From Alviniconcha marisindica (Eukaryota; Mollusca; Gastropoda; Provannidae), in NCBI GenBank assembly GCA_018857735.1, contig JABMCL010002535.1, positions 175,001 to 239,000 on the forward strand: 64,000 bases of DNA, written 5' to 3'. The position numbers and the translations under genes were made by a program. The notes beneath the pieces are model-generated. The model was not told the origin of the DNA and made no database searches. It saw nothing but the letters and a program-made list of their open reading frames with translations. Shown in pieces: positions 39,932 to 52,947 of the stretch (its first letter is position 1; every line of letters begins with the position of its first letter).

Positions 39932-42900
39932 ATGTGCGCATGCGTGTGTGTGTTAGCTTACACTGCATGAATGAGACTGTTACAGTGTTGAATTTAACTT
40001 TATTTATTGATAACTTTTATACATGGCTAATTGTAATGTTTTGTCTATTTGTTAATGTGCTGTATGAATGGAACGTCACCAAGACAAATTCCTGCGTACA
40101 TTTACATGTCATTGGCAAATAAATATCCTTGTATCCTTGTGTAAGAATACAATGACCACTGCATTGTCAGCAAAAGGTTAAGCTCAAACACTTGACTTGT
40201 TCTGAAATTACTGAGTAGAATCAATCAAAGAAGACCTATAAGACATATGGTTCGTTTTGATGAGGTATGAAATGAAGGCGTGAGCACTCTGTGAAAGATG
40301 AAGAGAACTAAAGCAGACAAAGTAAGGCTGTTGGGAAATTTCATTGATGAAACATACAACATGAAAGCACTCACACAACTCAGTTGTGCAAAAATTCTGG
40401 TGTCAACAACCTTGTACCAAACCACATTCAGCTGCTTTCTAGAGACAGCACAGCATTCATTCTATCCATATCCAAGTCATACCATTTTTATAGCCAACAA
40501 CATGTTCAAATAACATGCAGACACAACTTTGACTGCCACCCCGATGTAGGCCTACTGATCAGTCTTGTGCACCTTGTTGTCTGCTGGGACTGTCATGTCA
40601 CAAGCTTTGCCTGCTCAACTTGAGTCACTCCTTTCAACAGAGATATTTAAGTTCAAATGTACTGTCAACATTGAACAGATACACAAGCCAAAGGATTGTA
40701 AGTCAGTTGGAGATTGATGAATATTAGCATAGACTTTGCTACAAGGCTACTATTTCAGATGTTTGTGGTGTTTGACTGCATGTATTGTTGGCCAGCTTCT
40801 TGAGTCCTTGTTTGCCAGTAGGCCTCCAGATACATCGCACAGAACAGAGACATGACACTACACTTACTGTAGTATCTCTCCACAGAACTTTGATCTGAAA
40901 TTCTTTCAACTTTGCTTTCTGTAAACCTTGCTACCTAAGTGTGTTATTAATCTCTTGTTTGTCTGTGTCAATAAAAAGACAAGACTCATAGATAAACCTG
41001 ATGGTGAATGCACTGAAAATGAGACTATTGTCATATGCATTTAGTTGCATAGAATAAAAAGGCTGTCATATTGTTAAGCTACCTGACTAAAATTGATATG
41101 AATAAATGTGTTATGACGGGCGGATAAAAGTCAAAACACCCAAACATTTACAGCAAACAAGTCTGTCCCCATTATTTTGTTAAGCTGCCTGACTCAAATT
41201 CACACTGATAAAAGTGTTATGACAGGAGGAGTAAGTAAGTTGGTGTTTTACACCCAGTCAACCGGTATGGTTATATCAGGGCGATACACATCTGACATTA
41301 TATATTAATTTTTAATAGTGTATACGTCTTAAAATTGGTGTATATACAGTTTTAAAACCATGCTTAAAAGGTGAATAACACAAACATATCTAAAAATGAT
41401 CTCAAATTTAAATTGTTCAAAAAATATTAATTTCTTTCAAAAAGTAAAAAATCTTCTCAGGTGAAATATTCTGAAACAACAAATGCAGTGATTTAGCTGT
41501 AAAGTGGCTCTCTCTTATTTCAATAAAATCCAAACAAGTAAGTAAAATATGCTCTATGGTTAAACGTTTATTATATCCAATGCACATTGGCGGTTCCTCA
41601 CCCTTCAATAAAAAGGAATGAGTAATAAAAGAATGGAATCAGATAGTATCCAAAACGATTTTCCTTTGGAATAATAAACATGTTTGAGAGCTAAAAGAAT
41701 AGCCCGCAACTCTGCTGTATATATTGAACTGTCACCTGGAGGATACAAATCAAAACACCCAAACACCTAGAGCACACAAGTATCAGAAACATTTGTTTTG
41801 TTTGTACCCTGTGGGGCAGATTATAACTTGTTTCTGGACATTTGTCAATATCGCTCCTATTGCAAGTATAGTTACTAACTCACTAATATATATACACATT
41901 CTGAATCATACTGAAAACAAAATAGTTACCTTGGCAATCCATTCCATTGCCCCTGTATCCAGCTCGGCACACACAACGGAAGGACTGGTCTGCAGGTACA
42001 CAGTCTGCATGTTCATGGCAGGTCTGCGAGGCATCAAAGCATGGGTCTGTGCCTGCAAGCATCATTTCTCACATAGATTATCTGCACAAAACAAAACTTT
42101 GTCCAGTCAGTACACCTCTGGATACATATATATATGGGCTTCATCTGCCAAAACTCTTTTCTTTTCTAATTTAGTCAAAAACTTTGGTTTCTACTTAGAT
42201 ACTACACTCAAACATCTACAAATACTTTCCACAAACAAACTGCTTTGTTGCAACATATTTGTTGAATTTTACACAAAGTCATGTTTGATGTCATTACACT
42301 TTTGTTGTTTTACTGTTATAAATTATATCCTGGATGCCAGTCTCTCTCATTATTAAAGCTGTAAAAAGTCCAAAACTAAAGCCCATCTTGTAGATCTAGT
42401 CCATGCATCTCAGAGCGTATGTTTACACAACACCATCTCATATGGTTCACTGGTTGCCCATAAAAGTTTGAAACAGTCCAAGTATGACATATTTCACAAA
42501 TGATATATATATATACAAGTTCAACACAAGTACAGACCCCATAGTGTAGTGGTTAGTGCTTCCCACTGCACATAATTTATGATGGGACAGCAAAAAAGAA
42601 ACAAACAAAAAAGAATAAACAAAGCAGAGGGGGGGGGGGGGGAGAAAGAAAATGGAAATGGAAAAACAAAAAGGAAAAAAAGGGGGAGAGGGGGGAGGGA
42701 AGAGAAAACAAGGAAGTGTTTTTCTAATGCCAGAGGTGGAGTGAAACTGTCATGAAGTAACCATGTGTTACATAACACAGTCTGGCCAAGCATTAGACCC
42801 TAGACCCTCTTATCACTTGTCTGCCTGCCAACAGCCAGTATTGCAATACTGCCTTGCAAAGACAGTACTGTGCCAGTGCTTGACTAAACTCTTTGCATTA

Positions 42901-44385
42901 CAGCATTCATGCACCAAATAAACTAATGCCTGAGGCTGCCTGTTTATTTGGGCCAATTTTTGGCCACCCCATTTTCCTCCAGTTCAGCTCCTCAGCAGAC
43001 AGCAGGTTCAGCAAGACATTTCTGAAAATTCTGAAATGTAATTTAACAGTCTTTGGTGAGTTCACATTCAGTTTCATCCTTCCATCTGTCTAAAATTTGC
43101 TGCCTGCCAGTCTGTGAAATCTCCCCACTCTGAGTTCAAAACCCAGCTCAAGACTTTCCTCTTTTGACAGGCCTTTTTCACAAATCTAAGTAGACCATTC
43201 CTGTGACCACAGATGTGCATGTACATAAATGGCGTCAGCTAGTGCACTGAGTTTATGCTTTGCAAAACAATTGGCACTCTTATAAGAGTTACCCACCCAG
43301 TAAACATGCCTGCATGGGGCCTGCATGGGCATAGTAAGGGCTCATACAGGCAAGTAAGGGCTGCATACGGGCACAGGCTTGCCCATACTTTGCCTGTACC
43401 AGCCCTGTATGGGCTGCCCTGTACTGGCCCTGTACAGGCTGCCCTGTACCGGCCCCATACTGGCATGGTACGGGATTGTCTGCCCTCCCTGGTTCGCTTT
43501 AAAAACAGATTTAAAAAAAAAAAATGAAGCACATAATGGGAAGCCATGTTATTGTCATGATGTTACAGAGAACATTTTGTCATTTGCATGTATTTTCCAA
43601 CACACCATTACCAGATATCTGAATTTGGAGAACACATCACACTATTGCAGAAAGTACACAATTTTGGGTGAGTTTTGTCTCAAGTAAACAACAGAGTAAC
43701 ACTAACTAAAATAAGCAAGGTGTGTAAGAAATAAAAATGTAATCCCTGGGGACTGCTATGGTAGCCAGAATGGTGTGGCTGGATAGCCTTCTCCAAATTA
43801 GTTAATATACATTGCACACTTTCCCTCTGTCTAAATTTTCTTTTCTACTTTTTTCACACCACTTTACTCTGTAGGCCTCTGGGGACCCCCAAAAGTACAG
43901 CATAATCTCCAATCAAAGACTTAATGGATGGTGGCTGCCCACATCAAAGAAGAAGAACTTGCAAGCAATGTAAGCGGAAAGGTGTAAAACGATTAGAATC
44001 TAGATCTTTAGTCTTACATAATATCAAGCAGTCAGAAATTCCTGCAACAAAAAGGAAGTTTGATCACATTTGTGTCTTTCAGTATGTGCGCACATGCACC
44101 ATTCATGTTTGATCTAGATCTAGTTTCCAAGTAACAATGTGCATGCTTCCCCAGAGTTGATGTTGGCAAAGCAGTCAATCCTGTACCGATGACTCACTCT
44201 TTACAGACTGTAGATGTAATCAAACTTGTGACCCAAAGTGGTGTTTAAAATGTCCCAGGAATTTCTGACCACCTCCTTGGGTATTACCCAGTCTTAATAC
44301 AGAAATGCTGAGCTCTCAATGTTGACAGTTACTCACAGTGAATTCACATACATCCATGCACACACACAGACAGACAGACACAGGC

Positions 44386-44466
<81 letters not shown>

Positions 44467-45594
44467 GACAGATCAAACACACACCGATTTACTGTGTAAC
44501 ATGAACAAAAAAAAAGAAATATCTAGGCTAATAAAACAGGAATTATCAGCATAAAGAAACAGATTGTGGATTGAAAACAGTTTACTAGCATTTGTGTGTG
44601 TGTGTGTTGGGGGGTGGGGTGGGGGGGGGGGGGGGGGGGTAGCTTATCAAGATGAATCAAGTTTGGTCTTAATCAGCAGATGTAATTTTTGAGCATATAT
44701 ATGGGTCATTCTCCTGAAAACTGGTCAAAACTGTGACACAGATGGTAAAAATTCAAAGTGTGAATTTTTTTATGTTATTATTTGGAAATGAAAGCTTGAC
44801 ACCTTTTGTGTACATAAATATAAGACATAAATTGACAGGGTGACAGGAACTTGGTTAATTGTGCCTCACCTTATGTCATCAGTCAGTGTCTTGCATGTTA
44901 CAGAAGACACCAGAAATGCATGAACTGAGTTGGCCCAGTGGCCAGTTTGATTTTTTTAGAATAATATACAATTTTTCCTAATTAATGAAGGAATATCTGT
45001 CACTTGGGGTGGGGGGGGGGGGGGGGGGGGGGGGCTGATGCACCCAATAGGCTCTTTATGAAGGGAGTAGGACTCTCTTTCTTCTTTCCCCCAATTGGAT
45101 TTACTCTGTTTAAGGTCTTCCAGGTCTAAATATAATGCCTCAACAATTAATTACTTGCATATTGTTGCTTTTTCTACACTTCATCATAATCATAATCCTG
45201 AAGAAAAGCAGAGGATGGGGGCCAACTGGAAGAAGAAAGCGGGTACAGGTAAATCAAAACTACTGACTGTCCAATCCAACCAGAAAACTTAGTCTTCACT
45301 TCTGAAAAGTGTGAAGAACGGATCATAGAATAATCTCTATAACATTCAAGATTTGCATACAGTTTACATGTTACTTGCCTGTCATAACTGACACCTTGTT
45401 GGACATGGCATAGCGCACCACTTGGTCCTTGTTGCTGTGTCGTACAAAGTTGCGGGTCACAGCCATCCTCATGGTCTGCACACGTGGGGAAGGGTCTGCC
45501 TCACACTCCTTGAAGCTAAGGGTCTGGTCCCAGGTGTAGCGGAATGCCACGTCGTTCACACGGTAAGTACGTACAGAAAACGATTTCACCAAAC

Positions 45595-45631
<37 letters not shown>

Positions 45632-46837
45632 TGCACACACACATGCGCACGCTCGCACATTCATGCGCAAGCACGCATGTCACACACAAATTATTGTGAT
45701 AAATGACAATAATAATGGGGTATTAGAGCATCCTTTCTCAAGCAAGTCCTAGGCGCACACATTTTATAATTAAGCCAAAACAACTGACATCAAAACACAA
45801 TTATTTACATCAAATATCCCCCCCCCCCCCCCCCCCCCCCCCTTCACAGATTTACTTGAGGCAGGCTGGAAGTGTTAGAAGTAAGAGACTGAGAAAAAGG
45901 TGAGTCTTGACTGCTTGAAGGAAGACAAAGTCTGAGCATGTTGCACAGAGAAAGGGAGATTGTTCCAGATGGAAGGACCAGTGAAAAAAAATGCAAAGTC
46001 CTTGAAATTTCTTCTGTCTGTTCAGAATACAAAAGATGCAGTTATCAGCAGAAGAGTGGAGGATGTCTGATGGATGTATAGTTCTAGGAGGTCAGACAGA
46101 TAAGAAGGAGCAGTGCAAGTGATCACGCTGCAGCATATTGTAGCAATTTTGTATTGTATTTTGCATTCTGCATAAGGTAATGACTATGGTATTTCTAACA
46201 AAATAAAATGTAACTACAGCTGTTGCCACAAGCACACTGCCAGGACTTATGTTGGTGACTTATGTTGGTCAGTGTACCCATGCTTAAAGTTAGAATCTTG
46301 AGCACAATACATGTCTGGTACATGACATCAACATATTTTCAAAGATTAAAAATAAAAACTGTATTTTTCACACTTGACCTAGAATGATTTGCATGTATTT
46401 CACATTAAAATACTGACATGCATTCAAAATGTCCACATAAATAGACCAAAAGAAAGCCCATTTTTTCATCGAGAACATATATATATAACATGTATCCAAA
46501 CAAAAGTTAAGCTTAAGGCTTCACAAGGTCAAGATTAATGACTGCTTGGCTAAGAAATGCTAGGTTTAGCACAATTTCTTGTTCTTGCTGTTTAAGATCT
46601 CAAATAGGGAGATAATTCTTTACTTGAGATGAAATGGCTTATCATATCATCATGGAAGAGGTGGATCATTTTCAAAGTCTCTTTAGACAGCTGAGCACAG
46701 CCAGGATTGTCCAGAGGGCTTCTTTGCTGATAGTTTCAACAGCCTTGGTAAGGTCTTTGAGAGCATCATACAAGTTCATATTCTGCTGAATGCACTTGCT
46801 TGGATGGTAGTTTCCAGTCAGCTTTTCTGCCGCTACT

Positions 46838-46873
<36 letters not shown>

Positions 46874-49800
46874 CTGCATGTGTGTGTGTGTGTGTGTGTG
46901 TGTGCATGTGTGGTGTGTGTGTGTGGGTGTGCATGTGTGTGCATGTGTGTGCACGAGTGTATGGGCGCAAATGTATATGTGTATGTGCGTGCAAGTGCAT
47001 GTTGCAAGTGCACATTTTACTTCCTGGGCATGTGCACTCTTGGATTTGGTGTCCTCTTTCTCACACTGTTCTGTTTCTAGACCCATACAAATGAATAAGT
47101 GTTTTTATTGTCATTGTTGATTCAAGATGCAAACATTTTCATGTCAGTGAGACTGTGCTTACTGACAATAACGAAAAGTAGAAAACTAGGTGAACTTCAT
47201 TAGTCCATTTTGTCAAAAAGAACAAAGGAACAGGGGTATGAGGTAGAGAGACAAGCAATAAATAAACCAGAAAATTGTTGCTTTCCAGCTGAACAAATTG
47301 TAAGCCATGTCAATAGGTCGTTTGCCATGGTGCTAGTTTTAAAGCATTTTGGAGTTACTTTCCCTGGTTTCAGGCAAGCCATCCATGCCTGAAACAAAGT
47401 GTTGTGATATGCGATTTTTTTTTTTGAAAGTGGACTGTGACAGTGGATTCTTTTGTTGCTATATATCTGCTCACCATTACTACCCTTGAATCCTGACGGC
47501 TGCTTTAGTGGGCCACACCTTTTCCCTCCTCTCAGCTAAAGCATGGTAACAGGATCCCATGGGGCTGTTTATGTTTCCCCTCTCAGAACTTAAAGGGTGC
47601 TAACAGGACGAGCCCGATTCATTTTATTTCTGCCTGGTATGGCTTACCTTTTCTGTGAGAAAGTAGCCAAGGTCCAAGTTTTGTTTAATTTACTGATTCT
47701 GGCACTAGTTTTCTCTGCCATTTGTCTGTAGCAAAATGTTTTTGGATGATGAAATTTATCAGGATATTGGTGATGATTTTGATTTGTTTGATTTGAATAA
47801 AGAGGAAAGGGCTGAATTAGCAGCTTTTGTGAATAACCAGGACAGCGATGGTGACAGTGGTGATAAGCCTGATGATGAAAATTTGCCGCTGTTTTACCAC
47901 AGATACCCGTGCTTTGAATGGACAGGTGGAAATTATGTTCCACCAGCACAGAGTGACAATCGCCCAAAATATTCGAGGCGTTCATGTTCCATCCATGTTC
48001 TTGATGTGTCAATCACACTTTTGGAGTGTTTCAAACTCTTCTACACAGAACAGATCTTTTGAGATCTGGTAGATTATGCAAATGAGAATGCAAAAAGAAG
48101 AAAGGAAAGTGATCCTGACAACAACCAGGGAGATTAGAAAATGTTGACGGTGGATGAGTTGAAGGCATACTACGGCCTTGTCATCATGAAGGACATCATC
48201 AAACTGACAGAGATGTCCACTATCGGCACCAAGGGGGTAAACACTTCCTCCTCTACACTAGATTTGGAAATGTCATGAGTAGAAACAGAGCCTTTCAAAT
48301 CCATTGATACCTCTACTTTGTTGACCCAATGGTTTCCTGTCAATGCTGCCGACAAACTGCACAAAAATTCAATACATTCTGAACAATGTGTGTTGGAACT
48401 TTCAGGATGAGTATGTGCCACATGAGCATGTGGCCGTGGATAAGGCAATGGTGCTATTCAAGGGTCATCTAGGTGCAACCGACTGCATCTGCACATTGTG
48501 TTTGTGTTGTTGTACTCTGTATGTTGCTCTGTCAATGTTCTTTAGTGTGTGGACATCATTCCATCTTTCACATATGTTTTACCTGTTGTCATTTTGGACA
48601 TCACTATAAGACGTGTGAGATCGCGAAAGAAAGCGAGAGGCAACACCAATGGCTTCTCGCAGATACCATCCACACACACACAAAATTCTGGCTATGGCTC
48701 ATTTGTTGTTGCTTATTTTCAACCTGCTACTTCTATTGACCATTTACATCTGGCGCTGGTGAGCAGGATTGGAAGTAGGGAAGCCGAATAACATCCTGGC
48801 CAACAACAGATGAGCTAATGGTCACAGCTATGGAGGACACAGGGGACATTCCATCAGGGCCCCTGTGGCACGACATTCAGCCACCAGAACTATGCAAATT
48901 TACCAGAGAAGAAAGTGAGTGTGAAGCCGATGATTTGTGAGGGAAGCAGAGCGAATTATTGTGAATTATAAAATGGAGCAGGGCGCCACAGTTGAGTGGC
49001 TACTACAGGCACTAGCTGGTTGCGCCAGGAGGGAGGTGCTTAGTTGCCCTGGCCATATTAAAGGAGACATTCGGTGACCAGTGGGGCCTGTCCGCCCTCT
49101 TGACTGCATTCCACAACTGGCGGCAAGGTAGTTGCAAACGTGTCCTTGACTACACTCAGGGTCTTGTGATGCTGAGCACCAAAGTCAACGAGGCCAAAGT
49201 GGGCACCGTGAATGATGAGATGCTCCGTGACCGTTTCATCAACGGATTACACCCCCGTCTTTGCGCTGTGACATTCGATGATTTGTGAGAGATCGTGATG
49301 GTGCTATGTTCCAACAGGCGTGCGCTAAAGCGCTTCATTGGATGCGGGAAGACAGTGAGGTGGAGGTATGGACTGAGCAAGTTCAGGCAATCCCATCACC
49401 GACCTGTCAAGAGCTCAGGGAGCTGCAAGCACAGACAGCAGCGTTGACGACGAAGACAGAGGAGCTGCAGACCGCATTACAGCAACAGTCCGTCCCAGCA
49501 CAGCCCCCATCACGAGTGCAGCCAGTCTGTCATTGGTGCAGGAAGCCGGGCCACTTTAAACGTGACTGTGGAGCTAGGCGATGGTACAAACAACAACCCA
49601 GGACCACGACCAAGGTGGAACAGAACTTTACATCCGGAGGAGAGACAGAGGACCACGATTTTCATCCCAGCAGGGAAACTAGTGGTCCCCATTGCCGAAA
49701 GTCAGGCAACAGGGGAAATGAACATTGTAGGACTGACTGGGTGATGCCCCACAGTAGATGTGTATATTAACAGCAAGGAAGTTAGTTAGTTGGTGCTTTG

Positions 49801-51063
49801 AGCCCAGTCAACCACAAAAGGTTATATCGGGGCTAACAACTTATATCAGGGCTAACAACGGCAAGGAGGTGAAAGTGTTAGTAGACACAGGGAGTGAGGT
49901 CACTACAGTGACTGAAAGGTGGGTGCAGGAAAATCTGCAACACGCTGACATACTACCCTTGACTCACAGGACACTGAAGGCAGCAAATTGGCTGGAGATT
50001 CCATACAGTCAAGTGATTTTTGTGGAACTGGAATTGTTAGGACAAACTTTACAAAGTGTGCCTGTGTTAGTGGTTAGAGACTCCAATGACCCAGCCACCA
50101 GAAAAAGAAAGTGGCAAGGGCCAGCCCTATTGGGGATGAGTGTCTTGGTAAAGGCAGGCAACGTTCTCAGCAGTTTGGAGACAGTGCCCTCTGCCTTACA
50201 GCCAGCTCTCCGGGAGGTCGGTCTCAAGCACAAGTCTGTCAGGGGTGTGGCTCGAGTGGCAAGCCAGAGCTTCATTCTGGCCAGGTCTCTCGCCACCATC
50301 CACCTCACAGGGGTGCAGAAGCCACTGCACCATCTTTTGGCATCACCCTTGGCATAGCCTCTCCCTGGAGGTTTGCTACTCGTGCCAACCCTTGTGAATG
50401 AAGATGCGATAAAACGCTGTGTCCACATTGCAAACCTGTCAGAGGAAGATTATATTTTGCCATCACACACTCCAGTAGCAGTTCTACACACAATCGATGG
50501 TGTCGAGAGTGACAAAGGCCTTACTGCTCCATCTTTCTAAATCAGCTTCAAGAAGTCAAGAAGCACATCAAAGGACTGCTAGCTCGGAAGGTTATTGTAG
50601 AGAGCTACACCCCTATGCAGCACCCATGGTTTTGGTGCAAAAAAAGATGGTAGCCTTCGATTGTGTGTGGATTATAGACCATTCCCATGAGCAAGGCGTG
50701 AGTTTGGCGTGAGTTTGGTACGAGTACCGCCCCTTGCCGATCAACAGAGGTGAGTGCACAGTCATTTCACTCGACGATCATTAATTTTTAGATTTAAAAG
50801 TATGGGTGAAGAAAAATGGACAGCTGGTCAGAGGCACAAAGGCAGAACTTGTCCATTGTAATCTATCGTACTTTATCTTCCCACAATGAGGAGCAATTTC
50901 ATTAGACGGGCTTCAAAATGGAGAAAAAAGAAAGACAGAAGAGAGAACTCGAACTTGAAAACTTTATTTTACAAGGATTGTAGTTTAGGTTCAGTCAAAA
51001 GCTGTCTAACAACTAGTCCTTACTAAGCTACTGATGAGTAAATATAAAATTACAGGCATCATT

Positions 51064-51098
<35 letters not shown>

Positions 51099-51215
51099 AA
51101 GAAGAAGAAGAAAATAAGAATAAATACTGTTTAATATATATATATGAGAAAACCAACAAAGAAAGAAAACGTAGATGTAAATGTAAATAAAAATACTGAT
51201 GAAAATGAAATATAT

Positions 51216-51291
<76 letters not shown>

Positions 51292-51542
51292 CAAAAGTAT
51301 AAAGACACAGGTCAACAGGCATATTCACACTAAACACACAGGTAAACAGCTGCTGTACTCACAATAAACACACACAGAAACAGGCACAACTCATAATAGT
51401 TGTATTACACATAAATGCAGCACTGAAGACCTTGCTGCCCCACCCTAACTAAAGATACAGTTTGATCAAATCAATTCACATCCCAAGTATAATTTAATAA
51501 CTAAGACTACATTTAAAATCATATGTTTATTTGTAAAATTAG

Positions 51543-51595
<53 letters not shown>

Positions 51596-52356
51596 ACATA
51601 CATACACACTGTCAGACTCAAATTATGAGTCTTTGAATGTGATCCTAAGCTGCTTGATTAGTGATTCTTCAAAGACAGTGAGCACAGCTACTCAAACTGT
51701 CAAAAAAGAGTGGAAAATGTTCAACTTACAATAAGTGACATAAATAATCACACATGACTACCAGCACTGACAAATTAATTCATAAAGTTAATTCATCAAC
51801 AACCAGCCTAACCTTCATTTTAACACATGGTATTGCCTATCAGTTTGTCAATATAAATTCTCATGAAGGATGAATATGTACACTGTGCAATGTCAGAGAA
51901 CACCGCTACTCTACTAGATGAACCTTTAGTTCTTGTCCCATTTATTTTGAAATTATGTAATGTATGGCAACATTTTTCTGCTTCTGCATTCAGTTTTGTA
52001 AGTTACAAGCCAGGGACTTGAAATGTTTACTAGAAATAAAGTACCCAGACACTGAAATAGTTTGCAATACATTTCTCATTATGACTGATCCAATTAAACA
52101 TCGGAACAAAGTGAGTGGAAGAAGATTTTTTTCTCATAACACTGAGCCAGAGAGAGGGAGAGAGGAGGGAGGTGAGGAGGAGAGGGAGATTTGTACAATT
52201 TGCAATTTCTTCACATTCACATTATTATAGACTTGTAAATATGTATATCAACACTTTGTATATATATGGACTACTTATGATAAGTTTAATTCAGTTAGTA
52301 ATATTAATAATAAAGATATAAAATGGGTGTGTATCGTGATTCACAACACACACACA

Positions 52357-52429
<73 letters not shown>

Positions 52430-52877
52430 TTAAATGATAAAGAAAATGAAGAGATTGAGCAGAAGGTTTAAAAATTTGTTTTTGAGCAGGTGTTTTATGA
52501 GGACAGTTTTAAAAGAGGAAGCAGAATCAGTTCAAGTCAATCTCTTTATTTGCTTATTTAACAAAACTTTTCATAAATGGTAATAAAAATAAAGTGGACA
52601 TTTAATGATTTATTTACAGTTACCTGTCAGTGTTATTTTCCTCTCAGAACACAGAAGCACACATATGAATGAAAATGAAAAGTAAATATTATTAACAAAA
52701 TGTAAAACCACAAAACTACATCTGCATTTTATGTGAACTTATTTTATTTTTTTATTTTTTAAGCACGGGTATGTGTGTTGTCTTAATTGTTGTACTCTGA
52801 ATCTGTGGCTGTATTTATTTGTGCATTAATTTTTTAAATAAGTAGAATGCATACATACTGTGTGTGTGTGTATTGTA

Positions 52878-52947
<70 letters not shown>

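Noticed and set aside
40225..40623. Overlapping plus-strand ORFs of 71 and 79 aa
   Set aside because: No recognised domain, no splice signals and no repeat partner; left as unassigned intron.
42535..42575. Functional tRNA gene
   Set aside because: Only a box-A-like stretch is present; no matching acceptor stem or box B, so a SINE head fragment is more likely.
47200..47397. 65-aa minus ORF and 60-aa plus ORF
   Set aside because: No domain or context; they overlap on opposite strands in a probable piggyBac flank.
51028..51337. Ser-Leu-rich ORFs on the minus strand
   Set aside because: Translation of (GA)n/(CT)n simple repeats.
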